Source: Salvia splendens
Lineage: Eukaryota; Streptophyta; Magnoliopsida; Lamiales; Lamiaceae
Length of the DNA: 64,000 nt
Assembly (NCBI RefSeq): GCF_004379255.2
Contig: NC_056036.1
Coordinates: 3,286,001-3,350,000 of the forward strand
Direction of reading: 5' to 3'
Shown: piece by piece, positions 11,163 to 22,700 of the stretch
How positions within the stretch are numbered: the stretch's first letter is position 1
Layout of the letters: the number at the start of each line of letters is the position of its first letter
Position numbers and translations under genes: made by a program
The notes under the pieces: generated by a model
Told to the model about the DNA's origin: nothing
Database searches by the model: none
The model's input: only the letters and a program-made list of their open reading frames with translations

Positions 11163-13191
11163 TAAGAGCATCCACATCCGTGCTCTTGCCAACGAGGACG
11201 AATGTGGGCCCGGACCCACTTTTACTCCCTACTCTTAGGCAAGAGCACAACACCAACATCCGTGCTCTTCCGCAAGAACAAGCTCAAGGGTCCCACCATT
11301 CTATTATTCAATTTAAATAAAAACATTTCCACAATATTAAAATGCATTAAAAATAACCGGAATAATATTACAAATTACAAAAAAAAATAAAAAATACATA
11401 ATTAAAATCCTAAAAATTAAAATTTTCATAATTAAAGTCTTAAAAATTAAAAATTATATAATTTAAATCCTAAAAATTAAAAATTACATAATTAAATTCA
11501 TAAAATTTAAAAAACCCACTACTCGTGGCCGAATTTCGCCCAAATGTGTTTGATTAGGTCTTCTTGTAGCTCAACGTGGGTTCGGGTATCGCGCATTGTG
11601 TGCCTTATTTCGATCCTCTCACCCACTGTCGTATGCACACCTCGGCGTGGGGGAGACCTCGCGATTGAGCTTCCGGCTTCATCCTAGTCGAAAAAGCTAG
11701 TCGCCCTCGGTCCTTCGTCGACTATAATCATGTTGTGCAAGATAATACACGTGTACATGACGTCGACGATATTTTTCACGTACCACAGCCGAGACGGGGC
11801 CTTCACAATGTTGAATCGGGCTTGAAGGACCCCAAAAGCTCTTTCGACGTCTTTACGAGCGGACTCTTGACGCTGCGCAAAAAGAACCCGTCTCGGGTCT
11901 TGTGGGTTGCTGAGCGTCTTCACGAAAGTCAACCACCTTGGGTAGATACCATCGGCGAGAAAGTAACCCATGTGGTATGTATTTCCGTTGACGGTGTAGG
12001 TGATCGCCGGTGCTACACCATTCAACACATCATTGAAGAGTGGTGAAGAATAGAGCATGTTCAAGTCGTTGTTGGATCCGGCAACACCGAAATATGCATG
12101 CCAAATCCATAAGCGGTAGTCTACGACCGCTTCAAGGATAAGTGTTGGGCCGCCGCCTTTGTAGCCGCTTAAGTGTTGCCTCCTCCAAGCAGTCGGGCAA
12201 TTCTTCCACCTCCAATGCATGCAGTCAATGCTGCCAAGCATACCGGGAAAACCATGGACTGTTTCGTGAAGACGAAGCAACCGTTGGCAATCATCGGTGG
12301 TGGGTGCCCGAAGGAATTCATCCCCGAAAGCTGAACGAACGCCCTCGCAAAAATTTTTAAGGCAAAGGATTCCAGTGGACTCACCGACATGCAAATACTC
12401 GTGAAAGAGGTCAGCCGTTTGCGCAGTAGCAAGTTGTCAGATGGCACACGTCTGTACTTGTTTGAAAGTATTCAACACGGGCGGACAGTGTGTTGACAAT
12501 ACGCATAAACAAGCGTTTTGACATGCGAAAACGGCGCTGAAAATAATCTTCCGGAAACCGCGGCTGGTCGGAAAAATAATCGGCAACGAGCCTTTCGTTG
12601 GCTCCCTCCCGGTCACCTTGGATGTATCGGCGAGTTGATCTACTTGGTTGAGGAGGAGGGGTGGGGGTATTCGCTGCGACATTGGCTTCATAAGCGGCAC
12701 AATGTTGTTCATAGTATTCTTGTTCTTCGCGCTCCGCTTCCGCAATGAGATGGGTAAAATCCATTTGAGGGTTTGAGTGAGAGAGGAAGATGTAGATATA
12801 AGTTGTATGAAAAAATATGAATGCGAGATGAATGAGAGATGATTTGATGTGAAAATGGATGATGAATGTGTGTATTTATAGATGATTTTGGGGATAATAA
12901 AAATAAAAAAATAAAAAAAAAACTAGAAAAACGGTAAAAAAACGGCCAGATTTTTGGGATTCTGAAAATATATATTTTTTTAAATTTTTGGTATTATTTT
13001 CGATTTTAAAAAAAATTGAATTTACAACGGAAATGTCGTTGGCCAATCAGAACGCACCACGTCAGCTGCTCGCTGGCACGGACGTGCTCGATGCATCGAG
13101 CAGCGGCGCGCCAGCGGCAAGAGCGCAGTGGCGGACAACGGTGTCGTGCCGCTGGCGGACAGCGTCCTACTCACCGCTGAGTATGCTCTAA
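11163..13191. mobile_element. PIF/Harbinger transposon, about 2.0 kb, with decayed transposase
   Basis: The element runs 11166-13188 between TAA direct repeats (11163-11165 and 13189-13191), the 3-bp duplication expected for PIF/Harbinger. The ends begin GAGCATCCACATCC on the left and, on the opposite strand, GAGCATACTCAGCG on the right. The right subterminal region is GC-rich with copies of CTGGCACGGACG-like sequence. This is also found in the short element at 36.7 kb, so the two belong to one family. The minus-strand transposase gene occupies the middle. No separate Myb-like ORF1 was seen here. Confidence 0.85.
11519..12764 (-). pseudogene. PIF/Harbinger transposase pseudogene (DDE_Tnp_4 type)
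   Basis: The N-terminal part starts at 12764 (MDFTHLIAEAE..) and is readable to about 12440, including FRMSKRLFMRIVNTLSARVEY. The frame is then broken by a small deletion with frameshift and an in-frame TGA near 12436. It resumes into the catalytic region at 12394-11684. The DDE residues are visible in GMLGSIDCMHWRWKNCP (first D), GVAGSNNDLNML (second D) and DVERAFGVLQARF (E). A further TAG at 11684-11686 separates a C-terminal tail that stays in frame to a stop at 11519. At least three lesions make it non-functional. In life this enzyme would cut and insert Harbinger elements at TNA-type sites, usually together with a Myb-like partner protein. Confidence 0.9.
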
Positions 13192-13370
13192 TACCCTCCT
13201 CTTAGCCTCCTTCTCTACACATCGAAATTAAAGAAGATTTTTAGTAAGTTGGCCAACATGATATATGTAGATAAGATGGTTATCCCCTAATGTGTTTGAT
13301 CCGTACGACAATACCTTTATGTCAATTTCTTCCCCCTATCTCCCAACATCTATATATTTAAATTATTATA

Positions 13371-13558
13371 CTCCCTCTGTCCCATTAGAAATGAAACATT
13401 TTCCTTTTTGATTTGTCTCATTAAAAATGAAACATTTCTAAAAATAGAAACAATACTCTCTCTACTTTTTCTTCTCTCTTACTTTACTCTCTCTTCATTA
13501 ACTCACAAAACAACACTACATAAAATTCCGTGCCGAAAAGCAAATGTTACGGAGGGAG
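13371..13558. mobile_element. Stowaway-type MITE, 188 bp
   Basis: Begins CTCCCTCTGTCCC and ends with the inverted ACGGAGGGAG, flanked by TA on both sides. These are the terminal motif and TA target duplication of Tc1/mariner-related Stowaway elements. No coding capacity. Confidence 0.85.
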
Positions 13559-13643
13559 TATTAGTTATCAACAAATAAATAATTACGTTCTTAAGTTTCT
13601 TCATGACTTCCACTAATATACTTTTGTCCTTTTCCACGTGGGG

Positions 13644-13785
13644 GTGCATGACTTCCACTAATATACTCGTATAGTCATATGTATATATTTGTGCTTGTAG
13701 CTTAACCATATGGGACAACCACTTCCACTTATTTCAATTTTTGTTTGAAAAAGATACACTTTGTCTTTGAGAAATTTGATAAGAA
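13644..13785 (+). repeat. S1/SPH-array block, copy 1
   Basis: First of three related blocks (others near 17531 and 19091) sharing GTGCTTGTA, a TGG(G/T)ACAACCACTTCCACTT-type core and CTTTGTCTTTGAGAA. Copies 1 and 2 each lie about 0.5-0.65 kb upstream of an S1/SPH-like sequence, consistent with an ancestral promoter region copied with the gene. Confidence 0.7.
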
Positions 13786-14278
13786 GATTTCATGTAATCA
13801 GAATTTCAGAAGTCATGGATTTGGAATCATAGTCAATTCATGTTGAAATAAAAAACATTGTATACTTATGGAAAAAAATTGGAATCATAAACATTAAACA
13901 CATTCAATCACATATATTCTCTTTATTCAAAATTTTGAAATATAAATTCATGAAATAATGATTTTTTATTACATATTCTCTTCACACATATCTCATTAAT
14001 TTATAACTCTAATACCTTTGATTGATATAAATTGATTTCTTCCTTTCTTAAATAGGCCCTAATTATTGTAGCCTTGATCATTTCATTCAATCACACATTC
14101 TCTTCATTCCAACATTAAACACATTAATTCTCGTAAAAAAGATCACAAATCCGTTGATAGGATATGATTGATCCCTTGCATGATTATGTGTATAAAATAA
14201 TTAATTTTGATACAATCTTGAGTCACTATAAAAAGAGGTAAATAATACCTCATCAACTAACAAATTAAAGTATCGATC

Positions 14279-14691
14279 ATGGCAGCTTCAAAAAAAGCTC
14301 AAGGTTAATAGTACTTCCAACATTGTTGGTGGCACTTTGTCTGACCAATTCGGCATCCTCGTTAACGTTGTTCGATGCCTCGGTTTCTCTGAATAACCTC
14401 ACAAACATAACCCTAATCGCGGAGTGCCAGTCCAATGGCGCGGGCATTGGCACCTTCAGCATCCCCTCTCTCGGCCAAAAGAATTTCCTATCTCATATCA
14501 TAGTGAAGGAGAGAAGCGAGGCAACATGTTCGATAACTCTGGGGAATCTGCGTGGGAATTTTCTTGTATCTGATTGGGATCGAGACAAGAACAAATGTGT
14601 AGATAGGCTTTGTTTATGGCATATTGACCGCTCTGGCCTCTATTTGTACGTCGATAATAATCATTTTGAGTTCGAGTTTAATTGGCATTAA
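14279..14691 (+). pseudogene. S1/SPH-family gene, start codon out of frame (array copy 1)
   Basis: The frame from 14323 to 14691 encodes a divergent S1-family protein. It has the end of a hydrophobic signal (LLVALCLTNSASS), then LTLFDASVSLNN, AECQSNGAGIGTF, ATCSITLGN, the family-like DWDRDKNKCVDRLCLWHI and a Phe-rich end. The four expected Cys are present. The only suitable ATG (14279) is one frame off and reads MAASKKAQG then stop. A seven-A run at 14290-14296 lies between the two frames, so a one-base slip there would explain the break. It could be a genuine recent mutation, a sequencing error or translation from another start. Apart from this it looks intact. Confidence 0.7.
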
Positions 14692-15131
14692 TATGTATTT
14701 ATATATTTAGGCCATTCTTGAAGAATAAATTTAGATTGTTGTGGACTTTTAAGAAATGAAAATAATGTGTGATTTAATTTGGTAGTTGGAGTTATTGTTT
14801 CTAATCTTATTTTTTTTACTCTCAGATTTTTTATATGGAACAATATTTATAATGTTAGAATATAAAAATGTGAAAATGTCATCGGACAACATATTTCGGA
14901 AAGGAAGTGAATCAGTCCACGTTGGATCACGGACTCTGAAGTCTGAGAGTGAGAGAGTTTGGCTTCCGCATTTTTGTTTATATTTCGGTCCAATAGATTC
15001 CAATTATTCCGATCTCGTTACTACTTTAGTTTTATTCTCAGGCAATGCAGAGAATTTTGAAACTCGAAAGCAATTGAGAATATTGAAGCCCAATTAAAAA
15101 AATCATTTCTGACGTGTATTGTCATGCGATC

Positions 15132-15334
15132 TTGATTCTTGACTTGGTGAAATTATATAAAAGGAAACTGGCTGTGGAAATGGTGAAATTATATAAAAGC
15201 CAAATAAGTATAAAGATCTTGAAATTTTGGTTGATTCTTGACTTGGTGAAATTATATTAAAGGAAACTGGCATGTGAAAATGGTGAAATTATATAAAAGG
15301 CAAATTAGTATAAAGATCTTGAAATTTTGGTCAA
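15132..15334. repeat. 99-bp tandem duplication
   Basis: Two adjacent units start at 15132 and 15231. Both carry GATTCTTGACTTGGTGAAAT and end in TATAAAGATCTTGAAATTTT, and each contains an internal repeat of GGTGAAATTATATAAAAG. It lies between the first S1/SPH copy and the probable Helitron. No function is evident. Confidence 0.85.
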
Positions 15335-15584
15335 ATTTTGGTTTGTACAACAATTTCAAACGTTAGAGGAAAAAATTATAAAATTTAGATTTATTTGCAA
15401 CTGTAAAATTTCAATCAGTCAATCACCTATTTATACTATATTGTTGATGTTTGTCAATTAAACGGCATCGTGTTTTTAAACATAGACTACATCGTATAAC
15501 TCACTAAATTGAACGTATGATTCTCCGGCAATATTAGATGTATAATTTTACCAATTTCTCCTTTTATCTTCCAACATCTTCCTA

Positions 15585-17462
15585 TCTATACATATATAAA
15601 AGCCGAGTTTTGGCGTTCTTTTAAAATATTTATAAACTTTGTCCTTATTCTAAAATATTTTTACATTATGGGCTCAATTTGATAATATTGCATTTTGAGC
15701 TTACATTTTTCAAAATAAACTTGGATTAAATAATGTGGTGGAAGTTTTTCTTATATTCAGCCATGAAATTGTAACTGCCAGTACGTTCTAATTCATTATT
15801 AATTACCATTACCATATTTATTACCATTACCAATTCATTATTGAGATTACAGAATTAGTGCAATTTACCACCACTACCACCCAATTAATTTGTTTGAATC
15901 ATTTGTATGAATTAATGTTATGCAATTAATTTATAATGTGGCAGTTATAAACGACCACTTTGAGAAAAAAAATTTATTGATTCAAATGATTTTATTAAAG
16001 GAATGTGATTTGAAAGGTCAAAAAATTTATAATTCATTTGTTATTAATTTCATTTACTACAAATAATATTGTCTTAAAGTCACAAACAATATTAAAAGCT
16101 ACCCGTTTTCTATAAATTGAGTTCCACCAAGCGAAGAAGCTTGAAGAATTGATGAAAATTCATTCTTGCTAGGGGCAACTTTAACAATACTGCAGCTCAT
16201 TGTTAGGATTGAATTAGCTCCAATCATTATGCAAAAGGTGTCCTATTTTCTTTTCTTTTTTATGCTATAGTATCTACGACTTATTGAGTTGAACTATAGC
16301 AATCTCAAATATGGTTTTTTCAAATTTTGAAAATTTCATTTATACTATTGCTTCTTTGTTTGTTGAATAGCAAAAGGGAGAGATGTCGTTGGTTGAACTG
16401 GCCAACGAGCAAAGCTTGGGTAGGAAGATGTTTGTTGTCTGGAAAGAAGAAGATACATAAATATTTGGTGAAGAAGATGAGAATGACAACTATTTTTGCT
16501 AGGTTAACGTGTAGTAGTATTTGATTAGGTGTACATCGGCTAATAAACTTATCAAATGTTCAAATATGAACATATATGTGAATTTCAATTATAAACGTGT
16601 ATAATTATGTAATTGTTGGCTGATTATAGAAATAGATTCCTTCATGGAAATTTATGTAATGTTAGAGGCATTTTAAGGATAGATTATAAGGATATTTTCT
16701 TTTCTAAAAATACAAATTTAACTATGAAATATTGGATGCGGTTTTAAGGGTTTAAATATAGAAAATTCTTTTCTTTTTGGAAAGAAAAATTTGTATATAC
16801 AGTATTGGAAACGGTTTTTAAGGCCTAGATACTAGGAATATTTTACTTATATATACATATTTATTAATTTTATTAATTTTTTATTTTATGTATTGCAAAT
16901 TAATTATGTTCCCTTCTTGGTAGATATATTTTTGAATTGTGAATTATGAGTTGTTATTCCTTTGTTTTAATTCTTTGTTGTGATAAGCTTTTATCTTCTA
17001 TTTTATGATTTAATATTTGATTATTATATTTTGTGATTCGTTTTAAATTTATTATGTTTATTGATTTTGTATATATTTTTAATCCTCATATGATTAAAAT
17101 TTTGTTCATTTTACATTTTTGGTATCAATATTAATTATTATAACTGTCAAGAAATGTCAATTAAAAGATAATATTAATTTGAATCCAAATCTCATGGTAT
17201 GGCCTCAGGCCTCAGCCTCCCCCCATTTTCCCCCTTTCTATCCTTAAATTAGTATTCTTCAAGAATCTAATACTATAATTTAATAAAAAAAATTGTTGAT
17301 ACTATTCATGATATTTAACTATACTATACAGAGAAATAAAATATTGAATTTAAATAAATATATAAAGACATAATCTGATAATCATGATAGTTAAGGTGAT
17401 TATCATTTATAATTATGACGGAACTTTTACACTAGATCGTGCAACGCATGGGGTGATACTAG
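15585..17462 (+). mobile_element. Probable non-autonomous Helitron, about 1.9 kb
   Basis: The left end TCTATACATATATAAAAGCC follows an A (15584). The right end GTGATACTAG precedes a T (17463). This fits Helitron rules: 5' TC, 3' CTRR, insertion between A and T, no target duplication and no terminal inverted repeat. A GC-rich stretch just before the 3' end (CGTGCAACGCATGGGG) resembles the usual terminal hairpin region, although pairing is imperfect. There is no RepHel helicase. It sits between S1/SPH copies 1 and 2 and accounts for nearly half their spacing. A short open stretch at 16383-16436 (SLVELANEQSLGRKM..) might be captured coding DNA, but I do not recognise it. Confidence 0.6.
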
Positions 17463-17530
17463 TATATATTAATGACCGATAAATAAATAATATAATATGT
17501 TATTAATTCTAAGTCTACAGGATTTCTCGA

Positions 17531-17690
17531 GTGCATGACTTTCATTAATATACACATATACTCATATATGTGCTTGTACCTTAACCAAATGGTACAACCA
17601 CTTCCACTTATTCTTATTCAACTTTTTAAAAAAAAAATCACTTCTCTTTGTCTTTGAGAATATAGATTTACTAAGCGATTTCACGTGCAA
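17531..17690 (+). repeat. S1/SPH-array block, copy 2
   Basis: Second copy of the conserved block, 3.89 kb after the first, again upstream of an S1/SPH-like sequence. It shares TGCTTGTACCTTAACCAAAT, CAACCACTTCCACTTATT and CTTTGTCTTTGAGAA with the other copies. Confidence 0.7.
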
Positions 17691-17904
17691 TTCGTGCTGA
17701 ATATAAAACGACAACGAAAGTGGAAACATATTTTATGCAATAAATTCATACTTCCAAATACTAAATACTCCACAGAGAGAAAAACTATGATTCCCATTTT
17801 CGTTCATATCGATATATCAATTATGTTTTTTTTAAAATTAAATTAACTCCTATATAAGAGAGGAAATAACAAATAAACTCCTATACTATAGATAGAAGGA
17901 AATT

Positions 17905-17985
17905 ACAACTGACGTCAAGAGGGCTCGAACTCGGCCCTCATGCAAAAATGTCTAAGCTCATTGCCACTAGGACAAAATTATGTTA
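17905..17985 (-). repeat. tRNA-like remnant
   Basis: Minus-strand box A-like sequence (TCCTAGTGGCAATGAGC) and box B-like sequence (CCGAGTTCGAGCCC) at tRNA-like spacing. As with the other such stretches here, it is not a complete tRNA. Element ends were not found. Confidence 0.35.
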
Positions 17986-18326
17986 AACTAGGAGTATTAT
18001 AATATTCCAACAAAATTATCTATTGTAAAAGATTTATTTTGTGCACCTGCAACTATAACTCAGACAGACGTTATTCTTCCTCTATTTTTTGGATTTAAAC
18101 TAGACCTTATACAAATGTCGATTTTGCGTTAATAGAGAATTTTGGTATGGATTCAACTTCGGTTACTATATGTCATCTTTAATTCTTCCCTAGCATTGAT
18201 TAGCATTTAATTATGTCCATAATCTCAACCGATGACAAAAAGCCACAACATTTAAATTTTATTGCTAGATTATCTGTATAAAAAGAGGTTCATTTCATAT
18301 ACTATGATTTAACCAATATAATTAAG

Positions 18327-18708
18327 ATGACATTGGCAGCAGCAATAGCAGTGTTAGTAGCACTCTCAGTCTCCCATTTGGCAACCCCTTTAACGCTGTT
18401 CGACGCCGTCGTTTCACTGAACAACAACTCAAACGAGACACTAGTCGCCGGCTGCCGCTCCAACGGCGCCTTCATCGGCACCTTCAACATCCCATCTCAA
18501 GCAACGAAAGATTTCCGAACAAATGTTCTGGTGAAACAGAGAAGCGTGGCTCAAACTGGATAAGTATTTCAGTGGGAGCTTCGATTTGTTTGATTGGGGA
18601 AGAGACAAGAAGAGGTGTGCCAATAGGGTTTGTCAATGGACCATTGATCAGTCTGGGATCTATTTGTTAATCAATAATAAATATGAGTTTCAGTTTAGCT
18701 GGCCATAG
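18327..18708 (+). pseudogene. S1/SPH-family pseudogene (array copy 2, frameshifted)
   Basis: Starts with an ATG in frame with a hydrophobic signal (MTLAAAIAVLVALSVSHLAT), then LTLFDAVVSLNNNSNETLV and AGCRSNGAFIGTFNIPS, closely matching the copy at 14.3 kb. The frame stops at about 18563 after VKQRSVAQTG. The remaining C-terminal part continues in another frame (DKYFSGSFDLFDWGRDKKRC, then VCQWTIDQSGIYL) to TAG at 18706-18708. A small indel around 18550 broke the gene and removed the second conserved Cys. It is probably a recently inactivated secreted-protein gene. Confidence 0.8.
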
Positions 18709-18900
18709 AGATTTATTTAGAGCTTCTCCAGCTTTATTAATTCAATAAAATAATGCATCACACTTTTTTTTTATATTGTCTCATATTAAACCAATTCGTG
18801 TTGAAAATGTAGGCGGAAGCATACTAATTATTGTGTGTTCATCATAATCAATTCTCATTTTGAAACATCATGGTTACAACTAACACCGTTAGTTACAACT

Positions 18901-18960
18901 AACGCTATTTGACGCCGTCGTTAATCTGAACAACAACTCGAACGAAATATTATATCCAGG
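18901..18960 (+). pseudogene. S1/SPH gene fragment
   Basis: About 60 bp match the LFDAVVSLNNNSNE segment of the copies at 14.3 and 18.3 kb (here LFDAVVNLNNNSNEI). The rest of a gene is missing. It is the remains of a third unit or of a partial duplication. Confidence 0.65.
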
Positions 18961-19090
18961 TTCATCTGTTTTATGAATAAAGATGGTCAAATTCTCTAAT
19001 TTGGTCGAAAAATCATACATAGGTCCATCACTTATTTGTGAACTATACTGTTGATGTTTGTCAATTAAACTGACACCGGTTTTTAATAGG

Positions 19091-19222
19091 AGTATGTTCT
19101 TAATTCCACTAATATCGATGTATAGTCATATTTGTGCTTGTACCTTAAATGGTATAACCACTTCCACTTATTTCAAAATTGATTGAAAAAACACTTCTTT
19201 GTCTTTGAGAAAATAAATTTAT
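19091..19222 (+). repeat. S1/SPH-array block, copy 3
   Basis: Third copy of the block, with GTGCTTGTACCTTAAATGG and CTTTGTCTTTGAGAA, but no S1/SPH gene follows before the receptor kinase. The sequence just before it (about 19045, TGTTGATGTTTGTCAATTAA) matches the sequence downstream of copy 1 at about 15443, so it marks the edge of the duplicated region. Confidence 0.65.
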
Positions 19223-19732
19223 GATTTTCTCTATGTCTCGCCCTTTCTGGCCGAGAAACGGTATATTTTTGGGGCTAAATCATACAGTTTGAACCTATTC
19301 GCGAATATCATTTATGGTTCCACTAAAAATATTTATGATGGAATCATCATAAATAAATACTACTAGCTTTATGATTTTTCTGATATTTATAAAAAAAAAG
19401 TTTATAAAATTGGGTCACCAAACATGAAGGCGGCGTGGACCAATAGGTCCAAAACCTCGTTAATAAAATTCTTCCCAAATTATTACCTATGTAAGAAGCT
19501 GGGAATCTAAGTTTATCCAATCAAATAAGCAGAATATACACAACTAATTCTGCAGCAGCAGATGAATCAAAAGTGTATACTTACTACCAGGGGACTACTT
19601 TGCTACCACTAATTCCTTCAATCGAAAATTTACATTAATTTCTATGATACAAAGTAGTAAGTTAAATCTCAGTAGAAAAAAAAGACTCTTTCTGTAAAAA
19701 CTTCATTAGATTAGGGAGAAAAATAGTGACAC

Positions 19733-22700
19733 TCACGAGGCGTTCTCCTCCGGAGAAGTAGTGTAATCCGGAGACGAAGCTGCAGCGTGCCCGTCTCGCT
19801 CGTTTGACCCGATCAGCATGATCACGACCTCCCTCATCGATGGGCGGTCAAACGGGGACATGCTCGTGCAGAGAAGCGCGATTTTCAGCACAGTGATCAT
19901 GTGGTTCACAGTGATCGCGTCTTTGAGATCCAGACGAGGATCTAGTATCTCGGGTGACAGAGAATGGCTTCGAATGTAACTCCGCACCCACGACACTAGA
20001 TCGCCCCCTTCCTCGAGGGGCTGCACGGGAGTTTTACCCGTCAGCAGCTCTAGGAGAACAACTCCGTAGCTGTATATATCACATTTCTCCGTAACCTTCA
20101 TAGTGTACGCGTATTCTGCAACCGAGGCGAGTACATCATTCGTCAAAAAAATGCACAAACAAACATCACCCACCAATCTTAGTCATAATGTGATTGCATA
20201 ATAATCATAAAAACACTTACTTGGCCTAATCATAATGTGATTTCATAATCAAAATGCACAAACACCAATCTTATTCATAATGGGATTGCTAATCATAAAA
20301 CACTTCTTGGTCTAGAAAATGGAAGATCTCCAACAAAATCTAACCACATTCATTGACATAGTTTGATGAAACTAATATGCAGGGAGAGAGAGAGAGAGAG
20401 AGGCGCGCTAACCGGGGGCTATGTAGCCGTACGATCCAGCAACCGCGGACATTGACTTGGACTGAGGCATGTCGATAACTTTGGCCAGGCCGAAATCCCC
20501 AACATGGGCCTCAAACTTTTCATCAAGAAGTATGTTATTCGACTTGATGTCGCGGTGGATGATCCGAGGCCTGCAATCGTGATGCAAGTAAGCCAGGCCC
20601 TCGCCAGCCCCTAGAGCGATCGTGAACCTTGTTTGCCAGTCCAGGTGGCAAAACGACCCGTGAAGCAGTTCGCCTAAGCTGCCTCTCGCCATGTACTCGT
20701 AGAGAAGCAGATTGGAGCCCTGGTAATAGCAGAAGCCATACAGCTTCACAATATTCCGATGCCTAATCTTCCCAAGCGTCGAAATCTCAGCACGGAAGCT
20801 GTTCTCAATGTTGTTCCCCTCTCTATTCGAGGCCAGCTTCTTCACTGCAATCACCTGAGCAGAGTGCAGGACCGCCTTGTAAACCGTCCCAACTGCCCCC
20901 CTTCCGATCACAAACGTCTCGTGGAAGCTGTTGGTGGCCTCGACCAGGTCCTGGAACGTGAACCCTTCCTTGGGAGAGAAGTATATATCTGATTCCACGG
21001 ATTGCACATCCTTATCCTGAGAAGACAGGGCCTTATCAACGGGATGGAACCTCATCGCGTATAAAATAGCTGCAATCAGAACAAGCGAGACTCCACCTAT
21101 CACAGCAGCAACGATGGTGATGATCTTCCCTCGAGGAGCATCCATGCTTCCCACAGGAGGAGGATTTATGTCGTTAGGAGTCGAACCAGTGCAATTTCCG
21201 AGAGGCCCTCCACAGAGTCCTCTGTTTCCAGCAAAGCTAGAGACACTCATGTTCTGAAACACCTGCACGGATGGCAACGGCCCGGACAGATCATTGTTCG
21301 AGAAGTTGCATCCAAGCAGGCTAGAGAGATTCGCGAACGTGCTTGGGATCTCACCGCTCAAGCCATTGTTGTTGAGTAGTAAATACTCCAACAAGATGAG
21401 ATTCCCAAGCTCGGGCGGGATTGGCCCGGACAAGTTGTTGTAACTCAGATTCATCGCGATCTGCAAGCTAGCAAGGTTGCCTAACTCATTAGGTATGCTA
21501 CCAGAGAGGAAATTTCCACCCATTTGCAGCTCAGTCAAGTGAGAGAGGTTCCCTAGTTCGGCCGGAATGCTTCCTGAAAACATATTCTCGGATAAGATGA
21601 GGCGTTCGAGCTGAGAGAGCATCCCCAGCTCTCTTGGTATGGTGCCAATGAAGTTGTTCCCACTGAGATCAAGCTTCAGCAGAGCCTTGCATTTGAGGAT
21701 CTCTCGTGGCATCTGTCCGGTGAAGAAGTTGGACGAGACATTGAACACTGCAAGCTGGGAAAGATTGCCTATCTCATTAGGCAGATCAACACTGAAGTAA
21801 TTGCCCGAGAGGTCGAGCCTCTGCAGTTTCTGGCAGCTGCCTATCCCTTGAGGGATAGGCCCGCTGAACTTATTTTGAGCAAGATCAACAGCAGAGAGGT
21901 TCGTTAATCTGCATATATCAGAAGGGAAGCTCCCGGACAGCCTGTTCCCACTGACACGAAGCTGCACCAACGAGGTACAGTTGATGACACCGGATGGAAT
22001 GTTCCCATACAAGTCATTGGCCTCAAAGTTGAGCAGTATCAGATTTGAATGCTGGCAAATGTGAGGCGGGATTCTACCAGTGAGGTGATTATCCGAGAAA
22101 TCAACCACCCAAAGCCGGCTATAAAGGCCAAGACGCGGAGGTATGGTGCCACTCAAGTTGTTATCAAAGAGCTGCAGCTGGCTCATCCGAGGCAGGTACT
22201 GGAAGCCATATGGTATAGGGCCGGTAAGATTGTTGATCGACAAGTCCAGCTTCGTGAGATTCCTCAACGTGCTGAGCTCGGGCGGGATCACGCCCGTGAG
22301 CCCATTTTGAAACAAGTAGAGCAAATACAGACTCTTTATCTTAGTTAACTCTACTGGAATCTCACCAGAGAGAAAATTCTCAGAGAAATCAATTTCTAAG
22401 CCAAAACTGAGGTTCCCAATCTCCCTTGGAATACTTCCATTCAAACTGTTTCTGTATAGATACAATCTGGTAAGATACTTGATGTTGCCAAGCTCGGGAG
22501 GAATCTCTCCCCCGAGCATGTTCTGGTACAAGGCAAGCGTCTCAAGGCTCGTGCAGTTCCCAAGCTCCTTCGGGATCGGCCCTGTGAACTGATTATCCCA
22601 TAGAATGAGATCAGTGAGCTTCTGCAGCAACCCAAGCTCTTTAGGCAGCTCGCCTCCGATTTGGTTCTGTGCAAGACCAAGAACTATTAGACTCTCACAG

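Noticed and set aside
14749..15097. Overlapping open frames on both strands (84 and 103 codons)
   Set aside because: Mutually antisense, AT-rich, without domain or signal features; likely chance.
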